Below, in pieces: positions 11,291-22,229 of a stretch of 64,000 bases of DNA. The notes beneath the pieces are model-generated. The model saw nothing but the letters and a program-made list of their open reading frames with translations. It was not told the origin of the DNA and ran no database searches. A program made the translations under genes and the position numbers. The DNA lies in assembly GCA_964035575.1 (NCBI GenBank), contig OZ037923.1:868001-932000 (forward strand). Reading direction: 5' to 3'. The stretch comes from Rhynchopus sp. YZ270_cl-10. Its lineage: Eukaryota > Euglenozoa > Diplonemea > Diplonemida > Diplonemidae. The first letter of the stretch is position 1. Every line of letters begins with the position of its first letter.

Positions 11291-11699
11291 ACAATACATT
11301 TTTTTATTGCACAACGGGGCACTTTTATTTCACAACCCGGGGGTCTGCTAGACGCTTAGTTCTCAAGGCTTACGTTCATCGTATCAACTTCCCTTTGGTG
11401 TTGGGGTTATCTTCATTCAAATTTTTCTCTTTTCGAAATATCTTTATCTCCTGTATCACAACCTTGCAGAGTTGCTGATGTCCGACCTCAACACCATTGA
11501 GGCAGATGGAGTGGCCACTCCACAGGCAGCACTGTTCCCGTAGGTGGGCACACCCCACCCCCACCAGCCGCATCCGCATCCATCTAAGGTGAAACACGTG
11601 AAAAAATCCCTCAGATGGTCAAAATACCCAAATTTTGCGTTTTTTTGCATTTTTCGGTACCCCAAGACCCCACCCAGGAGTCGAAATTTCCGGGGAAAA

Positions 11700-11858
11700 T
11701 AGTTATATACTCCAGGGAGAAATTGAAGCTTTTTTTCCCCGAGGGGGGTGCAACTCCCAAGGATGTGTATTTCCCGAGCCGAAGGCGAGGGAAATACAAA
11801 TCCGAGGGAGTTGGCACCCCCCAAGGGGAAAAATCTTCAATTTCTCCCAGGAGTTTGT
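11700..11858. repeat. Foldback element, second cccgagg-rich palindrome
   Basis: The left arm (ccagggagaaattgaag, ttttccccgagggggg, gggaaatac side) pairs with the right arm (gaaaaatcttcaatttctcc), centred near 11783. Arms are about 70 bases with scattered mismatches. No gene inside. Confidence 0.65.
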
Positions 11859-11916
11859 AATTTTATTGCCTCCAAATAGTGCCGAAAGCCAAAATTTTAG
11901 GGGGTTTTGACCCACC

Positions 11917-12273
11917 GCGTGTGCACATCTGTTGGTGGGTCTTGCGGGATTCCTCCAGAATGCGCATCTTCTTTGTCTCCCAACGCTGCTTCTTCACGAT
12001 CTGCTGCTCCTCCATGCGCGTCACCATCTTCACAATGGCTTGTGTCTGCCCAGGCATGAAGTTGGCACGTTTGATGCGCTTTCTGAGTGTGGCCTCAAGG
12101 GGCGGATTCTTCTTTTCCTCAACGACGGGCAGGGTCGCGTGCTTCTCGTCTGCCGGTGTGGTCATGAGCTCTGGTGCAAAAGACATGCCCATTGCGCTGT
12201 TCTGCATGTCAAAGCCGCCACCACTGCTGAAGTCAGAGAGCAGGCGTCTGAGGTCTCCGAGCTGGTCGCTCAT
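11917..12273 (-). pseudogene. Gene-like coding fragment (unknown protein) enclosed by repeats
   Basis: From an ATG at 12273 the minus strand encodes about 119 residues of ordinary protein-like composition, starting MSDQLGDLRRLLSDFSS and containing LRKRIKRANFMPGQTQ and a charged, probably helical, C-terminal part (RMEEQQIVKKQRWETKK). I do not recognise the family. The open frame continues on both sides into repeat sequence: upstream into the 12305-12475 repeat, downstream into non-coding-looking DNA. A GTGGGT after codon 188 of the longer frame could be a 5' splice site. It may be a small exon of a real gene, or a host gene piece captured by a transposon, because a second copy of the flanking repeat (12765-12934) lacks it. 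Confidence 0.4.
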
Positions 12274-12304
12274 CCCGACACGTTCGCCTTTGACGGCCGC
12301 AACG

Positions 12305-12475
12305 GCTAATTTCGACGATTTGAGGCCATTAAAACCAGAATTTGACACTTTTGAGCATCTGTGGGGGTCTAAAACGTGGTTTCGCGCACCCGAAATTTCG
12401 TGGTTTTTACTTAGGAAAATGCCCATTTCAACCCAAATTTTCGGTTTTTCTGGCCCGAAAGTCCAAAAAAAAAAA
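12305..12475. repeat. 171-bp dispersed repeat, copy adjoining the gene-like fragment
   Basis: Starts gctaatttcgacgatttgag and ends tctggcccgaaagtcc followed by an A-run. It is repeated at 12765-12934 with no difference that I can see. The first 40 bases also match the core of the elements at 10.6 and 53.2 kb and the complement of 14.70-14.74 kb. Confidence 0.75.
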
Positions 12476-12764
12476 TACACGAAAAAAAATTTTTTTTGAC
12501 CAAAATTTTTTTCTTGGTTGGGGGCTCCCTAAAACATGTTAAAAAATCGCAAAAAAGTTCAAAAAGTGTTTTTTACCTTTGCCAAAACTGAGATACAAAG
12601 GGGAAAAAAATGTTTTTTGCCAGCCAAAACTGGGAAAAACACATGTTTTCGTATGTTTTCAAATGTTTACGGACCCTCGGACTACGGACCCTCCCACCCC
12701 ACTTTCCAGCTATTTTGACTTATAGAAAGGGACTCTCGCAAATTTTTTTTTCCGCCTATATAGG

Positions 12765-12934
12765 GCTAATTTCGACGATTTGAGGCCATTAAAACCAGAA
12801 TTTGACACTTTTGAGCATCTGTGGGGGTCTAAAACGTGGTTTCGCGCACCCGAAATTTCGTGGTTTTTACTTAGGAAAATGCCCATTTCAACCCAAATTT
12901 TCGGTTTTTCTGGCCCGAAAGTCCAAAAAAAAAA
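12765..12934. repeat. 171-bp dispersed repeat, second copy
   Basis: Direct copy of 12305-12475, preceded by the subterminal phrase gggactctcgcaaatttttt that also precedes the same core near 53.15 kb (and, in complement, near 10.70 and 14.74 kb). This marks it as the end of an element of the same broad family. Confidence 0.75.
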
Positions 12935-12935
12935 G

Positions 12936-13080
12936 CGCCGGGGGGCTTCGCCCCCCGAACCCCCCACTGGGGGGCGTAAAGCATACGCCCCCCAGAACCC
13001 CCTATGCAATTGGGGGCCTGCGGCGCAGTTCGGACTTCTAGTGCATACCTAACCGCATTAGTTATTGATCCAAGGGGGCT
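12936..13080. repeat. GC-rich hairpin block
   Basis: Contains ggggggcttcgccccccgaa, ccccccactggggggcg and gcatacgccccccag, a chain of short G/C palindromes ending at tgcggcgcag. It has no coding potential. Such blocks are common as unstable repeats in AT-skewed protist genomes. Confidence 0.5.
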
Positions 13081-13454
13081 CCCTAAAACGTGAACACGGA
13101 CGACGTCTGGCATTTACGGGTTCAGTACAAGTGTGAGCAGTGCGAACGCACTAACGATTTTGCGACGAGGCGGAAGCGTTACCTTTCTCTCTCCCCGGTG
13201 CAGGGTGGATCCTTCTTTTCGCTGAAAATCCGAGATTTTTTTTCGTTTTATTTTTCTCTCCCGTTTTTGAGATTTTTCCGCGCAGGCCTGATGCTAGCTG
13301 TCAGGTTTTTAGGAAATCGTGGGGGGGTTGATGGTTTGTCCGCGAGCGCAGCGAGTCGAAAAATTGAGTGACTGTCTGAAAAGAAAAACGAACAAGCAGG
13401 TTGGGACCTGTACTGAGGCAGAATAGTGGTGTTTTTTTACACATCTCAGCTGTC

Positions 13455-13580
13455 GCAGAACTAAACCCCAGGGGAATATAGGTTTTGGTGGTTTTCGCTG
13501 AAACTCGGTCATTACTCGGTCGAGCCCAACCCAGCTCGTTCGGGGCCTCCGGCAGAATGTGAGAATTCCTCGGTTATCCT
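13455..13580. repeat. Dispersed repeat, inverted partner at 34560-34680
   Basis: Phrases tataggttttggtggttttc, gctgaaactcggt, cgagcccaacccagct and attcctcggttat occur here and, in complement and reverse order, at 34.56-34.68 kb. No ORF is supported. Confidence 0.6.
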
Positions 13581-14194
13581 ACTGCGGAGTTCGACACTAC
13601 ATTGATATTTGCACTGGGCACACGCAGTATCAGTAATCTCAATACATTTACAAAAGAAACGGCGGTCATGGCACCCATGGCGAAGCAACGGTACGCAACA
13701 TTTCTAAAAATTGCGCTCGAAATTGCACGTTTTTAGTGCCAAACTATGTCACGCGAAGTGTGGGTTGCAAGCTTGCGCCCAAGGCGCACGGTGCGCTACT
13801 TTTATTCTCTCGCCATACTGCATCCTTCCTTTTCCTTCGGCGTTTGACCCCAATTAAATCGCGTTCTGTCTGTGACCCTTGTCGGACACTGCGCCCTCTG
13901 ATAAGGGTAATACTTTCTAGAAACATTCTGAAGTCTGTTTTTGACACACAATCGGGGTGGGTGGGCCATAATTTGCTCAACCAGTCGAAAATTGGGATTT
14001 TTCTGAAATTTGCATTGTGCCCAGCAAAAATCGTCGTTTTTTTGAAGAATTTTCCAAAAAATATGCTATACCCCCTATGACTGGACCCAACTCCCCTCAC
14101 TATTTTCCCCCTCTTTTTTGACCCAGAAACCACGCGCTTTTTGAACCTTTTTATCCAAAATACTCCTTTTTAGGGAGCCCCCTATATATAATTA

Positions 14195-14330
14195 TTGGGT
14201 AATTATTACCCCATAATTACACGCAGGTGTGTTTTTTGTCACGAGTGACCTAAACCCACGAGCGAAGCGAGTGGGTTTAGGGAACAAGTGACAAAAAACA
14301 CACCTAAGTGTAATTATCTGGTAATAATTT
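14195..14330. repeat. Foldback element (ataattacacg arms)
   Basis: Left arm aattattaccccataattac, gcaggtgtgttttttgtcac; centre cccacgagcgaagcgagtgg; right arm the complement ending gtgtaattatctggtaat. It is related to 1217-1341. Confidence 0.65.
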
Positions 14331-14791
14331 CACATAATTAGTTTTTTTTTTATCGTGCAATTTTTGACGAGTGTACAAATCCGGCGAGTCCCCGTCACCC
14401 TCCAGTCGCTGTATGTCGATGATGGGAGTGTGTATGTGGGGTGTATGGGAAATGTGCCGAAGTATGGATGTTGAACCGAAAAAGTGGGAGAGGGTATAAT
14501 TATTTGTGATCATTCTTGGTTTGGGGTTGGGAATCACATTTCAACAAGTTGGTAACAACTGTCTATCCTTGGACGATGCGAAGCGTGAAGTTGAGGTTTC
14601 CGGTGTGTTTTTCCGGGATTTTTTTTTTTTTTGGCGGATAATCAAAAACGTGTTTGAGGGGCCTAGAACTGCTCAAATGGGTCAAATTTTGCTTTGAATG
14701 GGCTCAAATCGTCGAAATTAACCCTTATAGGGGGAAAAAAAAAATTTGCAGAGTCCCTTTCCCTTTGGCGACTTAGGATCACCAAAAGTGG

Positions 14792-14903
14792 GTTTGAGCG
14801 TGTAATTATTACCCATAATTACACGGCTGACATTTTTGGTCGCAAATCGCTAACGATTCATAATTACACGCTTGGTAATAATTACACGCTCCCAGATTAT
14901 AAT
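14792..14903. repeat. Foldback with gagcgtgtaattattacc ends
   Basis: GAGCGTGTAATTATTACC at the left is matched by ggtaataattacacgctc at the right, with an internal complementary pair (cataattacacg). It is a small palindromic MITE-like unit with no ORF. Confidence 0.65.
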
Positions 14904-15639
14904 TTTTGGTTCTTCCTGAAGGATTTGTACACGAGTCAAAAATTGCACGATAAAAAAAGTAAAAAAGTACGTGACGAAAAATGGAAAAAAAAAGTACTTT
15001 TTTTTTTTTGAAAAAAAAAAAGTACTTTTTTACCCATTTGGGTGTGGGTTCATATTTCGTGAAAATTTTAGTCACTAAAATTTTGTCCATTTTTCTGTAT
15101 ATCGCCCACCACAGAATGGGCGGATTCCGGAAATGCAAATGCGGGTGTTTTCGGGCATTTTTATGGCCGAAAACGCTCCAATATTTTCACGTACGTTGAT
15201 TTTCACGTGGAAAAAAAAGTACTTTTTTTTTTTTTTTTTTTTTTTTACTGGTTTTCTTCCTTGCTTTCGTATTTTTTGTTTTCTGTATCTATGTGGATCC
15301 CCCCCAGTGAACCGTTTGGGACCCCGCTCTGCCGTGGCAGTCGTGGTTAGCGTTGTCATGTTTGTCTGTAGCACACAAGTAAGAAGAGAGACTCTAGGTC
15401 TCATTGGCGTCTGTTTCTCAAAAGTTTGGTTGTTGTTCTACTCTTGTGGGTTGCCGTTAAACGGAAGCGCCTCCCCATTTACCACGAAAATCGGGGGGAA
15501 CATACAGGCTGCACAGATCTCCCCCCACTATGTGGCAGTCGAGCCTTGTTACGTGGCTCCCTGGCCTGACTGCGAACTCCGCGCAACCTCACACGAGGTT
15601 AACCACGGAGTCAAAAGGAAAAAGAAAATATGATAAAAA

Positions 15640-15705
15640 AAAAATTTATAAAGTGCACCCAAGCCCCCCGGGGCCTGGGCACTTTATAAATTAAAAGGAA
15701 AAAAA
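15640..15705. repeat. Hairpin with ttataaagtgc arms
   Basis: aatttataaagtgcacccaa then ccccccggggcct then gggcactttataaatt. Arms are about 20 bases with one small asymmetry. Confidence 0.65.
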
Positions 15706-17298
15706 AAAAAGTACTTTTTTTCCAGGCCTGGGCCTAAAGTGGGTGCCCGGGGCCCGATTTTGATTTTATTTTATTTTTTCTAAGGATTTTCCACGGGGGA
15801 AAAATTATTTTTTCTAAGGATTTTATACGGGGTAAATTTATTTTTCTAAGGGTTATTCTTAGGGGGAAAAGTCTGGGGGGTCGGGCCGGGCCCCGTGTGG
15901 CTGAGAATAACTCGCACTCTGCCCGGGGAGTGCGGTACCAAGCCATAATGAACAAAAAAAAGTCTCCACCCCGCTTCCTTCGGTCTCGTCCCTTTCACCT
16001 CCCGCATAACAGAATAAATAATAATACAGTATGGTGCGTGTGACTGCAAACGTCGAGGGAACCTTGCTTCTTGCAGTGCTGCAAGTGCTCGCCACCACGG
16101 TGGTAGCAAAGTGCATTGCGTTGGCGCACTTGGGCAGGCCCTGACGGCACTGAGGAACGAAAAAGAAAAATAATTCCGCGCCGCCCAGGGCTGCACCTTA
16201 TAAAAAAATTTGCCTGCGGCGCCATTTTCCCTTTTTTGCTCTGCAAAAAAGGATTCGCTGAGTGGCTTTGTGGTGTAAAGCTGCATTTTTTATACTGTAC
16301 CCTAATTTTTTTTCGCCTGCGGCGCCGTTTTATATTCATCCCGAACATTCGGGGTGCACGTAGCGCGTAGCGCGCCCGGGTTTAGGACCCCTTCTTGAAT
16401 GTCGAGGGGGCGGTTCACGTTACAGTGGGTCCAGAATCATAGTTCAATTTAACCCCGCTAAGCAACTCGCTGGTGGTAATGACCAAAACGTGTATCAGCC
16501 AAGAATTTGCCCATTTTTTTCAAAATGACCCCGTGACAGTGAGGGTAAAAACTCGGAAAACCCGAAAAAGGCCAAAAAAACCCCCCGAAAAGGGAAAACC
16601 GAGAACATATTTCGGCAGGGGGGCAGCGTGTTCTCAGAAAAATCCAAAAATTGCCTGTAAAAATCCTTAGAAAAAACCCGGGTGCCCGATCCAAAAAAAT
16701 GGAAAAAACCCCAGGGTGCCCGCCCACCCCTGTTTTTTTCGTTTTTTTTTCGAAATCACGTAAATCACGTAAAATTTTTTTTCAAAAAACGTCACGTACG
16801 TGAAGTATCACGTAACCCGATTTTTGGAAAAAAAGTACTTTTTTTTCGTCACGTACTTTCTACATCCATGAATTTTGTCTTTGCGAAAAAAAAAAAAAAA
16901 TCGAGCAGTGAAATAAAGAGTGAAATAAAGAGTGAAATAAAGAAATAAAGCCTTTTTTATTTCACTGCCGTTTTTATTTTTCTACAGGAATTTGTTAGGG
17001 GAGTGAAATTAAAGTGCCCCGACGTGCAATAAATAAAATAAAAATGTGAAAATTTTCATGCATGTCCGCCATCAATTTCGAGATCACATTGACCAAAAGT
17101 AAAAAAAAGTGCCTGTATAAACCCACCCCTTTTGCAATTGCTTTGTTTCTCCAAAGTTTATTTTCTTTTTTTGGTTGTTAGTACCTTCTGTGGGGTTGGT
17201 GTTAGTCGGGAACTGGGGTTCTGGGTAGGAGGAAGAATCCAACAACCGTGTTATACATGGTTGGGGTGGGAGTGGGGATTTAAAGAAAAAAAAAAATT
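15706..17298. other. Repeat-derived spacer
   Basis: No host gene is seen. Recognisable pieces are a segment at 16245-16340 repeated near 54.71-54.80 kb (gtggtgtaaagc, cgcctgcggcgcc), two copies of tttctaaggatttt near 15.78-15.81 kb and its complement near 16.66 kb, and gtgaaataaagagtgaaata tandem units at 16908-16946. The remainder is A/T-rich. Confidence 0.4.
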
Positions 17299-20200
17299 GA
17301 AGTTATTGAATGCAGGCACCTCCGACTGACCCGCTGTACGATGCCAGCCATCTGGATGAAAGCACAAAAAAAAGATACCTAGCTTCTTTTAGCACACACA
17401 CTCATCTACGAAAAGTTTTGGAAAGATGAACGCCAACCTCTGTTCTTAGCCACCTTTAGACACAACCCTAAAGATCAACACAATGAAGTCTTCAAGAGAT
17501 GGTAATATGGCACCCTCTGAAGTCTCTCGTACGGAGTCAAACGAAAAAAAAAAGTTGCCTTGAAATACAACAGCCCTCTCGTGACAATGTACCTTGGTAC
17601 AATGACCGGGTGTACCGGGGGGGTGGACCCCAGTCATGCAAGTCCTACAATCCATTTCGAGGTTAAGATCTGTCTAAAAAAAAGAGAGAGAGAAAAGATC
17701 GAGTCTTTGTTTGTGCGCTCAAAGTTGGGAGTAACAAAAAAAAAAAAAAAAAAACGGGTGGAAAAAAAAGTGTGAACTGCAACTGGTGTTTGGTATTTGT
17801 GAACAAAAAATACCTTGCAAGATGAATGTGCCTCTCGTGCACACACACACACATATCAAAGTGAATCAAACAGTCAATTACAAAAGCATGTTTTTTGTTT
17901 CTCTTTCCCTCCCCATTTTGCTCAAAAAAGCGCTGCCTCCAATCTTTTTTTTAGTACTGACAACTAAAAGATGTTGGGTATGAAAAAACGAGAGAAAAGA
18001 GCGCACACACACACATCCACCAAAAAAATCGGGCCAGCTATCAGATCAGGTAAGGAAGGAGGTAGGGAGGTGGTCGACATTGGAAACGTCTGTCTTCTCT
18101 GCGGCCAGAATCATGAAGACAGCTTGAGGGGAGGGCCTAAGACACGAGACAAAAAAAAAGGGAAAATAACAAATTTTATAAGATAAACCTCAAACCTCAA
18201 GGGCACGGCAACCTGAAAAAATCGGACAGATAGAATACATATTTTCTTCCCAATGGACAAAAAAAAAAAATGGTCGTTGTTGCTGCAGACACACCTCCGG
18301 GTGACCCACGTACGATGCCAGCCATTCAGAGGAATGACACCAAAGTACTCTGCGGCCAGCAACAGAAGGCGTGACGACTGAATTTCATATACTTTTCAAT
18401 GAAGAGAAAGCACACAAAGTAAAGACAAAAAAAAAATACCAAGGTATTCAAGCCAACGAGACAAACAAAGAAAGAACAACAACAAACCGCCATTTCTTCA
18501 ATTTCGGTAGAAATTTTGGGGGAATAAAAAATATGTGTGTTTTTTGAGACATGAGTAGATCCGAAGAGCGGAATATTTCCCCAGAAATGCGTGGCCAGCC
18601 TTGTTTTCCTATACAAGGGGTATACAGAGGCTGCTCTACAGTGGGGTGAAACCCGGGGGGGAAGGAAATTTGAAACAATGCAGCTCCCAGCAGTAGGTCT
18701 TACGGTGAAGACAGCCTTGACGTGGAGCTAACATAGATTGTCAAATGGCAAAGGTGAAGTTGAAAGATGAGCCTTTCGTGCATCACAAAAAAAAACAAAT
18801 AAATAAAAACCATGAGGGGAAGTTGACACCGTGCAGACCCTGGGGAAGGCAGGCACCTTGCTTCTCCTCCTACCTTCCTATCTAACTAACCCTACGCTAA
18901 GGTCCACGTACAGCTGCACGACGGTGAAGCGCATGACTTGACTTGTGGTTGTACCTTTGAAGACGGTTAACACCAGAAATAGTATGCACTATGCTTGAGT
19001 CTTTGCAGGTTGTTGGCCGCAGTGCACGACGGTGAAGAACATTACCTGATTTTGTAGTTTCACGTTTGTAGTTTCCACTGTTGTAAGCCAACGGTGAAGC
19101 CACAAAATTTTGTTAGATTATAGACTGCTATCAGTAGATAGCAGCCACGGTTTTTTTTCTAAGCGAAGCCACAAAAAAGTAAAACCCCAAAAGTCAAGGC
19201 ATGTACTTCACTGTCATGTAGGGCATCTATCTAAACTTATATTTCATTATACTATCAGTTCAAAGACCTGAAAGCATTTTGAGGGAGTGCGCCAAGAGTG
19301 CCCCCCTCTTATTTTCTAAAATCGTATTCATATCTACTTCTTGGAGAACAGAACGCGGCGTAATAGGTGAGGGGGAGGGTGGAGGGGGGTGGAGGGGGGT
19401 GGAGGGGGGGGGTGGAACACAGTTCGAAAATCTCTTTATCTAAAGAAAGAAGGGAGGGGTGGTGACCCACGACGTTTTGATACACGCTGGCCCACGCACC
19501 CCTCCAGGTAATCATCTTGTTTAGCATGTTGCTGTGAAATGCCTGTTTACTTCGCATTCGCGTTAACAATGTTACGTGACAAGGAAAATAGCAGATATTC
19601 GGGGTTCACTGTGTACCTTTTTCCAGGGAGGAGGAGGAGGGGGAGGAGACGGGTGAAAAATTGAGAGAAAAAATAAATACGAAAAATTGAAAAGATAAAA
19701 TGAGCCTCGTTTTCATGGGAGAGGTTGTGGTGAAACGCACACACCTCGACCTGTTTGGTGAGGAGTGGCTCTGCAGCGCGGTTCGTCCCTAGAACCGCAA
19801 AGTGTGTTCAAAGTGCGTTGTTTCTATTTCCTCCTTCATTTCATGAGGTGACAAAAAAACCCCCCCCCCCCCCCCCCCCTCAAAAGGTAACGCTCTTGAA
19901 TAATGCAAACTTGCGCGTATTTTTTTTATTGTGTCCATAATCAACTTTACACCAGCTTTTTTTTTGTTTTGTCCTTTCCATTGTTAATCTGTTGGCTGCC
20001 ATTCAGACAGTTTTCACTATCCAGACAAAAAGGCCTTTTTTTTCTCTTGACGTTCATGCCTTGACCACAATTGTACAAACGTGAAAACCCTGGGATTGTG
20101 TTAATTCCATAGGCAAAAGAACCAATACAAACCTCCCCCCTCCCTTCAACTTCAGAAGGTTGCAGTACATCAGACCCACCCCAAACGCCCCGTACCCCAT

Positions 20201-20350
20201 GCACCCTCAAATTTCCTTCATGAACAACTCCACAAAAAGGAGGCAAAAGAAAAGCAACAGAAAAGTTTATAAGATGACCCTAAGACTCTCGGTGCTTAGT
20301 CACCTGAATAACGGCAGATAGATTGGAAGTGTTTTTTTTTTAATTTTTGT
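17299..20350. other. Homopolymer-rich spacer with short interspersed repeats
   Basis: No supported gene. Copies of dispersed repeats: gatgcaggcac type at 17299-17365, 18265-18330 and 18820-18860; agccctctcgtgaca type at 17557-17655; CTCTCGT-loop hairpin at 17821-17849; gatgaacctaag type at 20270-20310. A G-rich minisatellite (ggaggggggt units) lies at 19374-19416 and a run of about 22 C at 19858-19879. Confidence 0.45.
17821..17849 (+). repeat. CTCTCGT-loop hairpin with GTGC-type stem
   Basis: gatgaatgtgc, loop ctctcgt, gcacacacatc-type right arm (9 of 11 stem positions paired). The loop is identical to that of the gaacctaagc/gcttaggttc hairpins although the stem differs at both sides. Confidence 0.6.
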
Positions 20351-20356
20351 AAATAA

Positions 20357-20505
20357 TGGTTTGTAGTCAGTGTGAGTCAGACTGATTTTTTGGGCCAGGC
20401 CGAGGATCGGACTACTCTCGCACTCTTCGAACTCGAGTGCAAAAGGAGTGCGAGAGGGAGTCCGAGATGAGTCAGTATGACTCAGACTGACTCCAAACTA
20501 TGGTT
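20357..20505. repeat. Foldback with GAGTCAGACTGA arms
   Basis: Left gtcagtgtgagtcagactga with ggactactctcgcactc; right the complement, gagtgcgagagggagtcc then tcagtatgactcagactgac. Arms are about 65 bases with a small internal loop. Confidence 0.7.
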
Positions 20506-21237
20506 AATGGCATGTTATATGTGTAACAAGGCCACCATGTGCATGCCCCCCTCCCCCACCTACCCTAGGTTTTTTTTTTTCAAAAAAAGCAAGATTTCTT
20601 TTGAATATTTAACAGTGAGTCTATGTAAAAAAAGCTCCCTTTTTTTGTACTACAAACCAATATGTTGTTTGATAAAATACTACCTACTAACACAAGATAG
20701 CAGCCACTACAGAACAATAAACCCAATAAAATTAACCAAAAAAAATAAAAATGTCCTCAAAACCCTATTTTTCACCATGCTTAATTTAGACAAATTAGCG
20801 AAGCAAAAAAAAAATCACCCTCCCCACCACCCCAACCCTGAACAACTGTCATTCTCTGAGCAGAAAAGAAGTTTATAAGATGAACCTAAGTCTCGCTAAA
20901 AAATTGAGAAGTGAAAAAAAAAAGTGGAGTTATTGAATGCAGACACCTCTGACATGACCCACTGTACGATGCCAGCTGGATGAAAGAAAAAAGAAAAACA
21001 AAATGAAACATCTATGCAAAACACTCCATTATTACCGATAAATTTCAGCTGATCTCTTATTTTCGGTATAAACTGCCCCATTTTTTTCCCACCTTTTTTA
21101 ATCAACAACCACCCATACTGCGGGTTCTGTACTAATGTTCCACCTTTCTTTAAAAGGGGGAAATGATATGACGACAGGTCTAAGCTATTTCACCCCTTTT
21201 TTAAAACGGTAACCTCCACAATTAACACAAACGACTT
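20506..21237. other. Spacer downstream of the Rab gene
   Basis: AT-rich DNA without a supported gene. It holds one gatgaacctaag hairpin remnant (20878-20900) and, directly after it, one gatgcagacacc-type repeat (20925-20985), the same order seen elsewhere. Confidence 0.4.
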
Positions 21238-22091
21238 TTAGCAAGAACACCCCTTTTTCTTGTCTTTGCTTCTGTCACCACCCCCTACTAGGTCGATTGT
21301 ATCTTCAGCGTCGTCGTTGTGCGGCACATCGGAGGCTTGACGCATGAGGACTGTTTTCGCAATCTTCAGGAATGCCTCGTCTACGTACTCTCCGGTACGT
21401 GCACTGGTTTCGAAGAAGAGCATGCCATTTTGTGCGGCCAGTTGAGAGGCCTCTGCCTTCTGCACTTGTCGCTGGTTGTGCTCCAAATCGCATTTGTTGC
21501 CTATCAAGATAACAGCAATGTCAGGTCCCGCCAACAGCCTCGCATCGTTCAACCACTTCTCAACATGGTTGAAGCTCTCCCTCACCGTTATATCATAAAC
21601 AAGAAGGCACGCCATCGCCCCGCGGTAGTAACTCCGTGTCACCCCACGGTACCGTTCCTGCCCTGCGGTGTCCCAGATCTGAATGAGATGTTGTTTTTCG
21701 TTGGAATTGAAAAAAATCATAGAGAAAATAAAAGGGAAGTTGAAAAGTGCAAACACCTCGCCGTTCATCGGTATACTCAGAAAATGGTGCTCCGCGGGGT
21801 ATCGAACCCCCCCCAGAGAGCAGAAAAAAAAAGGGCGAGATAGATGATGGCTTTTTTGGACTATAAAAATGAAGGAATTGGTTCATGTAGGGTGGATATA
21901 GAATATACCTGCAGCTTGACGGACTTATTCATCACATCCACCACCTTGGCGCCAAACTCCACCCCAATGGTCCCTGTGCAGTCCTCCAAAAACTTATTCT
22001 CAGTAAACCTGTGTAATATACAGCTCTTCCCCGTGTACGAGTCCCCTATCACTATGCACTTCACCAGGACGTCGTACGTTTGTTGGGCCAT
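21238..22091 (-). CDS. Rab small GTPase, Rab4-like; two exons
   Basis: A 207-residue membrane-trafficking GTPase. Exon 1 is 22091-21909 (61 codons). The intron 21908-21679 (230 bp) begins GTATAT and ends TTCAG on the minus strand. Exon 2 is 21678-21238. The join falls in the conserved [11 protein letters not shown]. Seen: P-loop GDSYTGKS (16-23), switch I TIGVEFG (41-47), WDTAGQE (63-69), NKCD (122-125), ETSAR (150-154, usually ETSAK) and a C-terminal CSC for double prenylation. [12 protein letters not shown] at the start and RSYYRGA..LLVYDIT with [11 protein letters not shown] resemble Rab4, a recycling-endosome regulator. Rab14 and Rab2 are close alternatives. The start chosen is the ATG giving MAQQTYD; the longer open frame upstream is not Rab-like. 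Confidence 0.93.
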
Positions 22092-22229
22092 ATTGTAAGT
22101 GTATTTATCTGTGGTAATGCACGCTAGGTGGAAGATGGTAGGGGTAAGTGTGGTGTGTCCAGGTGGGACAAATGAATAAGAAGAAAAGTACATCAGGCCA
22201 GATCCCCGAGAAAGTTGGTAAAGACGTAC

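Noticed and set aside
21785-21815. tRNA 3'-end-like sequence on the minus strand (ggggttcgataccccgcgg, then agcacca)
   Set aside because: It has a T-arm-like piece followed by CCA, but no matching 5' acceptor strand GCTCCGC, D-arm or anticodon arm at the right distance. It lies in the Rab intron/upstream part of exon 2. Chance or a remnant.
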